Origin: Aurelia coerulea
Taxonomy: Eukaryota > Cnidaria > Scyphozoa > Semaeostomeae > Ulmaridae
Direction of reading: 5' to 3'
NCBI GenBank assembly: GCA_039566865.1
Contig: CM076949.1
Span: forward strand, 23,102,501 to 23,166,500
DNA: 64,000 nt
Position numbers and translations under genes: made by a program
Shown here: one piece after another, positions 24,905 to 38,718 of the stretch
Layout of the letters: each line of letters begins with the position of its first letter
Position numbering within the stretch: position 1 is the first letter of the stretch
The notes under the pieces: model-generated
Told to the model about the DNA's origin: nothing
What the model saw: the letters and a program-made list of their open reading frames with translations, nothing else
Databases searched by the model: none

Positions 24905-26250
24905 GACTTCATATTTTCTCGAAAAGTTTACTATCATTTGAACCTCATTAACTTGATGAGGTTTCAAATGTTTCAGAATATATACCTGATTTTGAACAAT
25001 TTCATCAAGCCAAGTTTCATATTCGATGCATTGAACATCAATTCATAACATTTCAAGCATAGACTGTGTTTTGACTTCATATTTTCTCGAAAAGTTTACT
25101 ATCATTTGAACCTCATTAACTTGATGACGTTTCAAATGTTTCAGAAGATATACCTCATTTTGAAGAATTGCATCAAGCCAAGTTTCATATTTGATTCATT
25201 GATCATCAATTCATAATATTTCAACCATAGACTTTGTTTTGACTTCATATTATCTCGAAAAGTTTACTATCACTTGAACCTCATTAACCTGATGAGGTTT
25301 CAAATGTTTCAGAATATATACCTCAATTTGACAGAATTGCGTCAAGCCACGGTTCATATTCGATTCATTGGCCATCAATTCATAATATTTCAACAATAGA
25401 CTTTGTTCTGACTTCATATTTTCTCGAAAAGTTTACTATCATTTGAACCTCATTAACTTGATGACGTTTCAAATGTTTCAGAAGATATACCTCATTTTGA
25501 AGAATTGCATCAAGCCAAGTTTCATATTTGATTCATTGATCATCAATTCATAATATTTCAACAATAGACTGTGTTTTGACTTCATATTTTCTCGAAAAGT
25601 TTACTATCATTTGAACCTCATTAACTTGATGAGGTTTCAAATGTTTCAGAATATATACCTGATTTTGAACAATTTCAACAAGCCAAGTTTCATATTCGAC
25701 TCATTGAACATCAATTCATAAGATTTCAAGCATAGACTGTGTTTTGACTTTATATTTTCTTGAAGAGTTTACTATCATTTGAACCTCATTAACTTGATGA
25801 GGTTTCAAATGTTTCAGAAGATATACCTCATATTGCAGAATTGCATCAAGCCATGTTTCATATTTGATTCATTGATCATCAATTCATTATATTTCAACAA
25901 TAGACTGTGTTTTGACTTCATATTTTCTCGAAAAGTTTACTATCATTTGAACCTCATTAACTTGATGAGGTTTCAAATGTTTCAGAATATATACCTGATT
26001 TTGAACAATTTCAACAAGCCAAGTTTCATATTCGACTCATTGAACATCAATTCATAACATTTCAAGCATAGACTGTGTTTTGACTTTATATTTTCTTGAA
26101 GAGTTTACTATCATTTGAACCTCATTAACTTGATGAGGTTTCAAATGTTTCAGAATATATACCTCAATTTGACAGAATTGCATCAAGCCAAGTTTCATAT
26201 TTGATTCATTGATCATCAATTCATAATATTTCAACCATAGACTTTGTTTT
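24905..26250. repeat. Mosaic satellite segment
   Basis: There are eight monomers. C monomers with GATGACG occur at 25073 and 25410, separated by an E monomer, followed by B (AAC) and CTTGAAGAG monomers in duplicate (25578-26250). One C2 monomer has CATATTGCAG and CAATTCATTATATTTC. The region is the counterpart of 5902-7079 but has been rearranged. Confidence 0.8.
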
Positions 26251-29200
26251 GACTTCATATTATCTCGAAAAGTTTACTATCACTTGAACCTCATTAACCT
26301 GATGAGGTTTCAAATGTTTCAGAATATATACCTCAATTTGACAGAATTGCGTCAAGCCACGGTTCATATTCGATTCATTGGCCATCAATTCATAATATTT
26401 CAACAATAGACTTTGTTCTGACTTCATATTTTCTCGAAAAGTTTACTATCATTTGAACCTCATTAACTTGATGAGGTTTCAAATGTTTCAGAATATATAC
26501 CTCAATTTGGCAGAATTGCATCAAGCCACGGTTCATATTCGATGCATTGATCATCAATTCATAACATTTCAAGCATAGACTGTGTTTTGACTTCATATTT
26601 TCTCGAAAAGTTTACTATCATTTGAACCTCATTAACTTGATGAGGTTTCAAATGTTTCAGAATATATACCTCAATTTGACAGAATTGCGTCAAGCCACGG
26701 TTCATATTCGATTCATTGGCCATCAATTCATAATATTTCAACAATAGACTTTGTTCTGACTTCATATTTTCTCGAAAAGTTTACTATCATTTGAACCTCA
26801 TTAACTTGATGAGGTTTCAAATGTTTCAGAATATATACCTGATTTTGAACAATTTCATCAAGCCAAGTTTCATATTCGATGCATTGAACATCAATTCATA
26901 ACATTTCAAGCATAGACTGTGTTTTGACTTCATATTTTCTCGAAAAGTTTACTATCATTTGAACCTCATTAACTTGATGAGGTTTCAAATGTTTCAGAAG
27001 ATATACCTCATTTTGAAGAATTGCATCAAGCCAAGTTTCATATTTGATTCATTGATCATCAATTCATAATATTTCAACCATAGACTTTGTTTTGACTTCA
27101 TATTATCTCGAAAAGTTTACTATCACTTGAACCTCATTAACCTGATGAGGTTTCAAATGTTTCAGAATATATACCTCAATTTGACAGAATTGCGTCAAGC
27201 CACGGTTCATATTCGATTCATTGGCCATCAATTCATAATATTTCAACAATAGACTTTGTTCTGACTTCATATTTTCTCGAAAAGTTTACTATCATTTGAA
27301 CCTCATTAACTTGATGAGGTTTCAAATGTTTCAGAGTATATACCTCAATTTGGCAGAATTGCATCAAGCCACGGTTCATATTCGATGCATTGATCATCAA
27401 TTCATAAGATTTCAACAATAGAATGTGTTTTGACTTTATATTTTCTCGAAAAGTTTACTATCATTCGTACCTCATTAACTTGATGAGGTTTCAAATGTTT
27501 CAGAATATATACCTCAATTTGACAGAATTGCATCAAGCCACCGTTCATATTCGATTCATTGACCATCAATTCATAATATTTCAACAATAGACTGTGTTTT
27601 GACTTCATATTTTCTCGAAAAGTTTACTATCATTTGAACGTCATTAACTTGATGAGGTTTCAAATGTTTCAGAATATATACCTGATTTTGAACAATTTCA
27701 TCAAGCCAAGTTTCATATTCGATGCATTGAACATCAATTCATAACATTTCAAGCATAGACTGTGTTTTGACTTCATATTTTCTCGAAAAGTTTACTATCA
27801 TTTGAACCTCATTAACTTGATGAGGTTTCAAATGTTTCAGAATATATACCTCAATTTGACAGAATTGCATCAAGCCACGGTTCATATTCGATGCATTGAT
27901 CATCAATTCATAACATTTCAAGCATAGACTGTGTTTTGACTTCATATTTTCTCGAAAAGTTTACTATCATTTGAACCTCATTAACTTGATGAGGTTTCAA
28001 ATGTTTCAGAATATATACCTGATTTTGAACAATTTCATCAAGCCAAGTTTCATATTCGATGCATTGAGCATCAATTCATAACATTTCAAGCATAGACTGT
28101 GTTTTGACTTTATATTTTCTCGAAAAGTTTACTATCACTTGAACCTCATTAACCTGATGAGGTTTCAAATGTTTCAGAATATATACCTCAATTTGACAGA
28201 ATTGCATCAAGCCACCGTTCATATTCGATTCATTGACCATCAATTCATAATATTTCAACAATAGACTGTGTTTTGACTTCATATTTTCTCGAAAAGTTTA
28301 CTATCATTTGAACCTCATTAACTTGATGAGGTTTCAAATGTTTCAGAATATATACCTCATTTTGAAGAATTGCATCAAGCCAAGTTTCATATTCGATTCA
28401 TTGACCATCAATTCATAATATTTCAACAATAGACTGTGTTTTGACTTCATATTATCTCGAAAAGTTTACTATCATTTGAACCTCATTAACTTGATGAGGT
28501 TTCAAATGTTTCAGAATATATACCTGATTTTGAACAATTTCATCAAGCCAAGTTTCATATTCGATTCATTGACCATCAATTCATAATATTTCAACAATAG
28601 ACTGTGTTTTGACTTCATATTTTCTCGAAAAGTTTACTATCATTTGAACCTCATTAACTTGATGAGGTTTCAAATGTTTCAGAATATATACCTCAATTTG
28701 ACAGAATTGCATCAAGCCACCGTTCATATTCGATTCATTGGACATCAATTCATAACATTTCAAGCATAGACTGTGTTTTGACTTCATATTTTCTCGAAAA
28801 GTTTACTATCATTTGAACCTCATTAACTTGATGAGGTTTCAAATGTTTCAGAAGATATACCTCATATTGAAGAATTGCATCAAGCCAAGTTTCATAGTTG
28901 ATTCATTGATCATCAATTCATAAGATTTCAACAATAGACTGTGTTTTGACTTCATATTTTCTCGAAAAGTTTACTATCATTTGAACCTCATTAACTTGAT
29001 GAGGTTTCAAATGTTTCAGAATATATACCTAATTTGGCAGAATTGCATCAAGCCACGGTTCATATTCGATGCATTGAACATCAATTCATAACATTTCAAG
29101 CATAGACTGTGTTTTGACTTCATATTTTCTCGAAAAGTTTACTATCATTTGAACCTCATTAACTTGATGAGGTTTCAAATGTTTCAGAATATATACCTCA

Positions 29201-29620
29201 ATTTGACAGAATTGCGTCAAGCCACGGTTCATATTCGATTCATTGGCCATCAATTCATAATATTTCAACAATAGACTGTGTTTTGACTTCATATTTTCTC
29301 GAAAAGTTTACTATCATTTGAACCTCATTAACTTGATGAGGTTTCAAATGTTTCAGAATATATACCTGATTTTGAACAATTTCATCAAGCCAAGTTTCAT
29401 ATTCGATGCATTGAACATCAATTCATAACATTTCAAGCATAGACTGTGTTTTGACTTCATATTTTCTCGAAAAGTTTACTATCATTTGAACCTCATTAAC
29501 TTGATGAGGTTTCAAATGTTTCAGAAGATATACCTCATTTTGAAGAATTGCATCAAGCCAAGTTTCATATTTGATTCATTGATCATCAATTCATAATATT
29601 TCAACCATAGACTTTGTTTT
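26251..29620. repeat. 20-mer unit, copy 1 (3,370 bp)
   Basis: It begins with an E monomer, and the next unit begins with the same E monomer exactly 3,370 bp later (29621), with another at 32991. The first third (E, A, A, B, C, E, A) matches between copies. It also contains the CATTCGTACC and GAACGTCATT monomers at 27432 and 27601, as at 1013 and 1182. A one-off short form ACCTAATTTGGCAG is near 29027. Confidence 0.82.
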
Positions 29621-32600
29621 GACTTCATATTATCTCGAAAAGTTTACTATCACTTGAACCTCATTAACCTGATGAGGTTTCAAATGTTTCAGAATATATA
29701 CCTCAATTTGACAGAATTGCGTCAAGCCACGGTTCATATTCGATTCATTGGCCATCAATTCATAATATTTCAACAATAGACTTTGTTCTGACTTCATATT
29801 TTCTCGAGAAGTTTACTATCATTTGAACCTCATTAACTTGATGAGGTTTCAAATGTTTCAGAATATATACCTCAATTTGGCAGAATTGCATCAAGCCACG
29901 GTTCATATTCGATGCATTGATCATCAATTCATAACATTTCAAGCATAGACTGTGTTTTGACTTCATATTTTCTCGAAAAGTTTACTATCATTTGAACCTC
30001 ATTAACTTGATGAGGTTTCAAATGTTTCAGAATATATACCTCAATTTGACAGAATTGCATCAAGCCACGGTTCATATTCGATTCATTGGCCATCAATTCA
30101 TAATATTTCAACAATAGACTTTGTTCTGACTTCATATTTTCTCGAAAAGTTTACTATCATTTGAACCTCATTAACTTGATGAGGTTTCAAATGTTTCAGA
30201 ATATATACCTGATTTTGAACAATTTCATCAAGCCAAGTTTCATATTCGATGCATTGAACATCAATTCATAACATTTCAAGCATAGACTGTGTTTTGACTT
30301 CATATTTTCTCGAAAAGTTTACTATCATTTGAACCTCATTAACTTGATGAGGTTTCAAATGTTTCAGAAGATATACCTCATTTTGAAGAATTGCATCAAG
30401 CCAAGTTTCATATTTGATTCATTGATCATCAATTCATAATATTTCAACCATAGACTTTGTTTTGACTTCATATTATCTCGAAAAGTTTACTATCACTTGA
30501 ACCTCATTAACTTGATGAGGTTTCAAATGTTTCAGAATATATACCTCAATTTGACAGAATTGCATCAAGCCAACGGTTCATATTCGATGCATTGGCCATC
30601 AATTCATAATATTTCAACAATAGACTTTGTTCTGACTTCATATTTTCTCGAAAAGTTTACTATCATTTGAACCTCATTAACTTGATGAGGTTTCAAATGT
30701 TTCAGAATATATACCTCAATTTGGCAGAATTGCATCAAGCCACGGTTCATATTCGATGCATTGATCATCAATTCATAAGATTTCAACAATAGACTGTGTT
30801 TTGACTTCATATTTTCTCGAAAAGTTTACTATCATTTGAACCTCATTAACTTGATGAGGTTTCAAATGTTTCAGAATATATACCTCAATTTGGCAGAATT
30901 GCATCAAGCCACGGTTCATATTCGATGCATTGATCATCAATTCATAAGATTTCAACAATAGAATATGTTTTGACTTTATATTTTCTCGAAAAGTTTACTA
31001 TCATTCGAACCTCATTAACTTGATGAGGTTTCAAATGTTTCAGAATATATACCTCAATTTGACAGAATTGCATCAAGCCACCGTTCATATTCGATTCATT
31101 GACCATCAATTCATAATATTTCAACAATAGACTGTATTTTGACTTCATATTTTCTCGAAAAGTTTACTATCATTTGAACCTCATTAACTTGATGAGGTTT
31201 CAAATGTTTCAGAAGATATACCTCATTGAAGAATTGCATCAAGCCATGTTTCATATTGATTCATTGATCATCAATTCATAATATTTCAACAATAGACTGT
31301 GTTTTGACTTCATATTTTCTCGAAAAGTTTACTATCATTTGAACCTCATTAACTTGATGAGGTTTCAAATGTTTCAGAATATATACCTGATTTTGAACAA
31401 TTTCATCAAGCCAAGTTTCATATTCGATGCATTGAACATCAATTCATAACATTTCAAGCATAGACTGTGTTTTGACTTCATATTTTCTCGAAAAGTTTAC
31501 TATCATTTGAACCTCATTAACTTGATGAGGTTTCAAATGTTTCAGAATATATACCTCAATTTGACAGAATTTCCTCAAGCCAAGTTTCATATTTGATTCA
31601 TTGATCATCAATTCATAATATTTCAACCATAGACTTTGTTTTGACTTCATATTATCTCGAAAAGTTTACTATCACTTGAACCTCATTAACCTGATGAGGT
31701 TTCAAATGTTTCAGAATATATACCTCAATTTGACAGAATTGCATCAAGCTAGGGTTGATATTCGATTCATTGGCCATCAATTCATAATATTTCAACAATA
31801 GACTGTGTTCTGACTTCATATTTTCTCGAAAAGTTTACTATCATTTGAACCTCATTAACTTGATGAGGTTTCAAATGTTTCAGAATATATACCTCAATTT
31901 GGCAGAATTGCATCAAGCCACGGTTCATATTCGATGCATTGATCATCAATTCATAACATTTCAAGCATAGACTGTCTTTTGACTTCATATTTTCTCGAAA
32001 AGTTTACTATCATTTGAACCTCATTAACTTCATGAGGTTTCAAATGTTTCAGAATATATACCTCATTTTGAATAATTGCATCAAGGCAAGTTTCATATTT
32101 GATTCATTGATCATCAATTCATAATATTTCAACCATAGACTTTGTTTTGACTTCATATTATCTCGAAAAGTTTACTATCACTTGAACCTCATTAACCTGA
32201 TGAGGTTTCAAATGTTTCAGAATATATACCTCAATTTGACAGAATTGCGTCAAGCCACGGTTCATATTCGATTCATTGGCCATCAATTCATAATATTTCA
32301 ACAATAGACTTTGTTCTGACTTCATATTTTCTCGAAAAGTTTACTATCATTTGAACCTCATTAACTTGATGAGGTTTCAAATGTTTCAGAATATATACCT
32401 CAATTTGACAGAATTGCATCAAGCCACGGTTCATATTCGATGCATTGATCATCAATTCATAACATTTCAAGCATAGACTGTGTTTTGACTTCATATTTTC
32501 TCGAAAAGTTTACTATCATTTGAACCTCATTAACTTGATGAGGTTTCAAATGTTTCAGAATATATACCTGATTTTGAACAATTTCATCAAGCCAAGTTTC

Positions 32601-32990
32601 ATATTCGATGCATTGAACATCAATTCATAACATTTCAAGCATAGACTGTGTTTTGACTTCATATTTTCTCGAAAAGTTTACTATCATTTGAACCTCATTA
32701 ACTTGATGAGGTTTCAAATGTTTCAGAATATATACCTGATTTTGAACAATTTCATCAAGCCAAGTTTCATATTCGATGCATTGAACATCAATTCATAACA
32801 TTTCAAGCATAGACTGTGTTTTGACTTCATATTTTCTCGAAAAGTTTACTATCATTTGAACCTCATTAACTTGATGAGGTTTCAAATGTTTCAGAAGATA
32901 TACCTCATTTTGAAGAATTGCATCAAGCCAAGTTTCATATTTGATTCATTGATCATCAATTCATAATATTTCAACCATAGACTTTGTTTT
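29621..32990. repeat. 20-mer unit, copy 2 (3,370 bp), internally rearranged
   Basis: The length equals copy 1, but from about 30800 the order instead follows 8261-9618 at an offset near 22,540 bp, including ACTGTATTTTG, a shortened C2 monomer near 31225 (CCTCATTGAAG), ACTGTCTTTTGAC near 31971 and AACTTCATGAGG near 32030. The last B and C monomers again agree with copy 1. Confidence 0.78.
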
Positions 32991-33327
32991 GACTTCATAT
33001 TATCTCGAAAAGTTTACTATCACTTGAACCTCATTAACCTGATGAGGTTTCAAATGTTTCAGAATATATACCTCAATTTGACAGAATTGCATCAAGCCAC
33101 GGTTCATATTCGATTCATTGGCCATCAATTCATAATATTTCAACAATAGACTGTGTTTGACTTCATATTTTCTCGAAAAGTTTACTATCATTTGAACCTC
33201 ATTAACTTGATGAGGTTTCAAATGTTTCAGAATATATACCTCAATTTTGCAGAATTGCATCAAGCCAAGTTTCATATTTGATTCATTGATCATCAATTCA
33301 TAATATTTCAACCATAGACTTTGTTTT
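32991..33327. repeat. Two linking monomers with one-base deletion
   Basis: An E monomer is followed by an A monomer with GTGTTTGAC, one T fewer than usual, near 33155, and with AATTTTGCAG. The missing base joins two minus-strand reading frames into one of 111 codons, a clear example of how longer frames arise here by chance. Confidence 0.82.
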
Positions 33328-35518
33328 GACTTCATATTATCTCGAAAAGTTTACTATCACTTGAACCTCATTAACCTGATGAGGTTTCAAATGTTTCAGA
33401 ATATATACCTCAATTTGACAGAATTGCATCAAGCCACGGTTCATATTCGATTCATTGACCATCAATTCATAATATTTCAACAATAGACTGTGTTCTGACT
33501 TCATATTTTCTCGAAAAGTTTACTATCATTTGAACCTCATTAACTTGATGAGGTTTCAAATGTTTCAGAATATATACCTCAATTTGGCAGAATTGCATCA
33601 AGCCACGGTTCATATTCGATGCATTGATCATCAATTCATAACATTTCAAGCATAGACTGTGTTTTGACTTCATATTTTCTCGAAAAGTTTACTATCATTT
33701 GAACCTCATTAACTTGATGAGGTTTCAAATGTTTCAGAATATATACCTCAATTTGACAGAATTGCATCAAGCCACTGTTCATATTCGATTCATTGGCCAT
33801 CAATTCATAATATTTCAACAATAGACTTTGTTCTGACTTCATATTTTCTCGAAAAGTTTACTATCATTTGAACCTCATTAACTTGATGAGGTTTCAAATG
33901 TTTCAGAATATATACCTGATTTTGAACAATTTCATCAAGCCAAGTTTCATATTCGATGCATTGAACATCAATTCATAACATTTCAAGCATAGACTGTGTT
34001 TTGACTTCATATTTTCTCGAAAAGTTTACTATCATTTGAACCTCATTAACTTGATGAGGTTTCAAATGTTTCAGAATATATACCTCAATTTGACAGAATT
34101 GCATCAAGCCACGGTTCATATTCGATTCATTGATCATCAATTCATAATATTTCAACATAGACTGTGTTTTGACTTCATATTTTCTCGAAAAGTTTACTAT
34201 CATTTGAACCTCATTAACTTGATGAGGTTTCAAATGTTTCAGAATATATACCTGATTTTGAACAATTTCATCAAGCCAAGTTTCATATTCGATGCATTGA
34301 ACATCAATTCATAACATTTCAAGCATAGACTGTGTTTTGACTTCATATTTTCTCGAAAAGTTTACTATCATTTGAACCTCATTAACTTGATGAGGTTTCA
34401 AATGTTTCAGAATATATACCTGATTTTGAACAATTTCATCAAGCCAAGTTTCATATTCGATGCATTGAACATCAATTCATAACATTTCAAGCATAGACTG
34501 TGTTTTGACTTCATATTTTCTCGAAAAGTTTACTATCATTTGAACCTCATTAACTTGATGACGTTTCAAATGTTTCAGAAGATATACCTCATTTTGAAGA
34601 ATTGCATCAAGCCAAGTTTCATATTTGATTCATTGATCATCAATTCATAATATTTCAACCATAGACTTTGTTTTGACTTCATATTATCTCGAAAAGTTTA
34701 CTATCACTTGAACCTCATTAACTTGATGAGGTTTCAAATGTTTCAGAATATATACCTCAATTTGACAGAATTGCGTCAAGCCACGGTTCATATTCGATTC
34801 ATTGGCCATCAATTCATAATATTTCAACAATAGACTGTGTTTTGACTTCATATTTTCTCGAAAAGTTTACTATCATTTGAACCTCATTAACTTGATGAGG
34901 TTTCAAATGTTTCAGAATATATACCTCAATTTGACAGAATTGCATCAAGCCACGGTTCATATTCGATGCATTGATCATCAATTCATAAGATTTCAACAAT
35001 AGAATGTGTTTTGACTTTATATTTTCTCGAAAAGTTTACTATCATTTGAACCTCATTAACTTGATGAGGTTTCAAATGTTTCAGAATATATACCTCAATT
35101 TGACAGAATTGCATCAAGCCACCGTTCATATTCGATTCATTGACCATCAATTCATAATATTTCAACAATAGACTGTGTTTTGACTTCATATTTTCTCGAA
35201 AAGTTTACTATCATTTGAACCTCATTAACTTGATGAGGTTTCAAATGTTTCAGAATATATACCTGATTTTGAACAATTTCATCAAGCCAAGTTTCATATT
35301 CGATGCATTGAACATCAATTCATAACATTTCAAGCATAGACTGTGTTTTGACTTCATATTTTCTCGAAAAGTTTACTATCATTTGAACCTCATTAACTTG
35401 ATGAGGTTTCAAATGTTTCAGAATATATACCTCAATTTGACAGAATTGCATCAAGCCACGGTTCATATTCGATTCATTGACCATCAATTCATAATATTTC
35501 AACCATAGACTTTGTTTT
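33328..35518. repeat. 13-mer higher-order repeat unit 1 (2,191 bp)
   Basis: E monomers open each unit at 33328, 35519 and 37538. The monomer near 34003 has CAACATAG, lacking two bases of CAACAATAG; the same deletion recurs in the matching monomer of the next unit (near 36350) and again near 41560 and 45774. Unit 1 has one more B monomer than unit 2. Confidence 0.87.
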
Positions 35519-37537
35519 GACTTCATATTATCTCGAAAAGTTTACTATCACTTGAACCTCATTAACCTGATGAGGTTTCAAATGTTTCAGAATATATACC
35601 TCAATTTGACAGAATTGCATCAAGCCACGGTTCATATTCGATTCATTGACCATCAATTCATAATATTTCAACAATAGACTGTGTTCTGACTTCATATTTT
35701 CTCGAAAAGTTTACTATCATTTGAACCTCATTAACTTGATGAGGTTTCAAATGTTTCAGAATATATACCTCAATTTGACAGAATTGCATCAAGCCACGGT
35801 TCATATTCGATGCATTGATCATCAATTCATAACATTTCAAGCATAGACTGTGTTTTGACTTCATATTTTCTCGAAAAGTTTACTATCATTTGAACCTCAT
35901 TAACTTGATGAGGTTTCAAATGTTTCAGAATATATACCTCAATTTGACAGAATTGCATCAAGCCACGGTTCATATTCGATTCATTGACCATCAATTCATA
36001 ATATTTCAACAATAGACTGTGTTTTGACTTCATATTTTCTCGAAAAGTTTACTATCATTTGAACCTCATTAACTTGATGAGGTTTCAAATGTTTCAGAAT
36101 ATATACCTGATTTTGAACAATTTCATCAAGCCAAGTTTCATATTCGATGCATTGAACATCAATTCATAACATTTCAAGCATAGACTGTGTTTTGACTTCA
36201 TATTTTCTCGAAAAGTTTACTATCATTTGAACCTCATTAACTTGATGAGGTTTCAAATGTTTCAGAAGATATACCTCAATTTGACAGAATTGCATCTAGC
36301 CACGGTCCATATTCGATTCATTGATCATCAATTCATAATATTTCAACATAGACTGTGTTTTGACTTCATATTTTCTCGAAAAGTTTACTATCATTTGAAC
36401 CTCATTAACTTGATGAGGTTTCAAATGTTTCAGAATATATACCTGATTTTGAACAATTTTCAAGCCAAGTTTCATATTCGATGCATTGAACATCAATTCA
36501 TAACATTTCAAGCATAGACTGTGTTTTGACTTCATATTTTCTCGAAAAGTTTACTATCATTTGAACCTCATTAACTTGATCGTTTCAAATGTTTCAGAAG
36601 ATATACCTCATTTTGAAGAATTGCATCAAGCCAAGTTTCATATTTGATTCATTGATCATCAATTCATAATATTTCAACCATAGACTTTGTTTTGACTTCA
36701 TATTATCTCGAAAAGTTTACTATCACTTGAACCTCATTAACTTGATGAGGTTTCAAATGTTTCAGAATATATACCTCAATTTGACAGAATTGCATCAAGC
36801 CACGGTTCATATTCGATTCATTGGCCATCAATTCATAATATTTCAACAATAGACTGTGTTTTGACTTCATATTTTTTCGAAAAGTTTACTATCATTTGAA
36901 CCTCATTAACTTGATGAGGTTTCAAATGTTTCAGAATATATACCTCAATTTGACAGAATTGCATCAAGCCACGGTTCATATTCGATGCATTGATCATCAA
37001 TTCATAAGATTTCAACAATAGACTGTGTTTTGACTTTATATTTTCTCGAAAAGTTTACTATCATTTGAACCTCATTAACTTGATGAGGTTTCAAATGTTT
37101 CAGAATATATACCTCAATTTGACAGAATTGCATCAAGCCACGGTTCATATTCGATTCATTGACCATCAATTCATAATATTTCAACAATAGACTGTGTTTT
37201 GACTTCATATTTTCTCGAAAAGTTTACTATCATTTGAACCTCATTAACTTGATGAGGTTTCAAATGTTTCAGAATATATACCTGATTTTGAACAATTTCA
37301 TCAAGCCAAGTTTCATATTCGATGCATTGAACATCAATTCATAACATTTCAAGCATAGACTGTGTTTTGACTTCATATTTTCTCGAAAAGTTTACTATCA
37401 TTTGAACCTCATTAACTTGATGAGGTTTCAAATGTTTCAGAATATATACCTCAATTTGACAGAATTGCATCAAGCCACGGTTCATATTCGATTCATTGAC
37501 CATCAATTCATAATATTTCAACCATAGACTTTGTTTT
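35519..37537. repeat. 12-mer higher-order repeat unit 2 (2,019 bp)
   Basis: Its order matches unit 1 without one B monomer. Private changes are CATCTAGCC and GGTCCATATTC near 36296, the deletion giving CAATTTTCAAGCC near 36456, and the three-base deletion AACTTGATCGTTTC near 36577, which falls in the dyad. Confidence 0.87.
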
Positions 37538-38718
37538 GACTTCATATTATCTCGAAAAGTTTACTATCACTTGAACCTCATTAACCTGATGAGGTTTCAA
37601 ATGTTTCAGAATATATACCTCAATTTGACAGAATTGCATCAAGCCACGGTTCATATTCGATTCATTGACCATCAATTCATAATATTTCAACAATAGACTG
37701 TGTTTTGACTTCATATTTTCTCGAAAAGTTTACTATCATTTGAACCTCATTAACTTGATGAGGTTTCAAATGTTTCAGAATATATACCTCAATTTGACAG
37801 AATTGCATCAAGCCACGGTTCATATTCGATGCATTGATCATCAATTCATAACATTTCAAGCATAGACTGTGTTTTGACTTCATATTTTCTCGAAAAGTTT
37901 ACTATCATTTGAACCTCATTAACTTGATGAGGTTTCAAATGTTTCAGAATATATACCTCAATTTGACAGAATTGCATCAAGCCACGGTTCATATTCGATT
38001 CATTGACCATCAATTCATAATATTTCAACAATAGACTGTGTTTTGACTTCATATTTTCTCGAAAAGTTTACTATCATTTGAACCTCATTAACTTGATGAG
38101 GTTTCAAATGTTTCAGAATATATACCTGATTTTGAACAATTTCATCAAGCCAAGTTTCATATTCGATGCATTGAACATCAATTCATAACATTTCAAGCAT
38201 AGACTGTGTTTTGACTTCATATTTTCTCGAAAAGTTTACTATCATTTGAACCTCATTAACTTGATGAGGTTTCAAATGTTTCAGAATATATACCTCAATT
38301 TGACAGAATTGCATCAAGCCACGGTTCATATTTGATTCATTGATCATCAATTCATAATATTTCAACCATAGACTGTGTTTTGACTTCATATTTTCTCGAA
38401 AAGTTTACTATCATTTGAACCTCATTAACTTGATTAAGTTTCAAATGTTTCAGAATATATACCTGATTTTGAACAATTTCATCAAGCCAAGTTTCATATT
38501 CGATGCATTGAACATCAATTCATAACATTTCAAGCATAGACTGTGTTTTGACTTCATATTTTCTCGAAAAGTTTACTATCATTTGAACCTCATTAACTTG
38601 ATGAGGTTTCAAATGTTTCAGAAGATATACCTCATTTTGAAGAATTGCATCAAGCCAAGTTTCATATTTGATTCATTGATCATCAATTCATAATATTTCA
38701 ACCATAGACTTTGTTTTG
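37538..38718. repeat. Truncated third unit (seven monomers)
   Basis: It has E, A, A, B, A, B, C in the same order as units 1 and 2 at the left end and then meets another E monomer at 38719. One B monomer has AACTTGATTAAGTTTC near 38430. Monomers here are very alike, with few private changes. Confidence 0.82.
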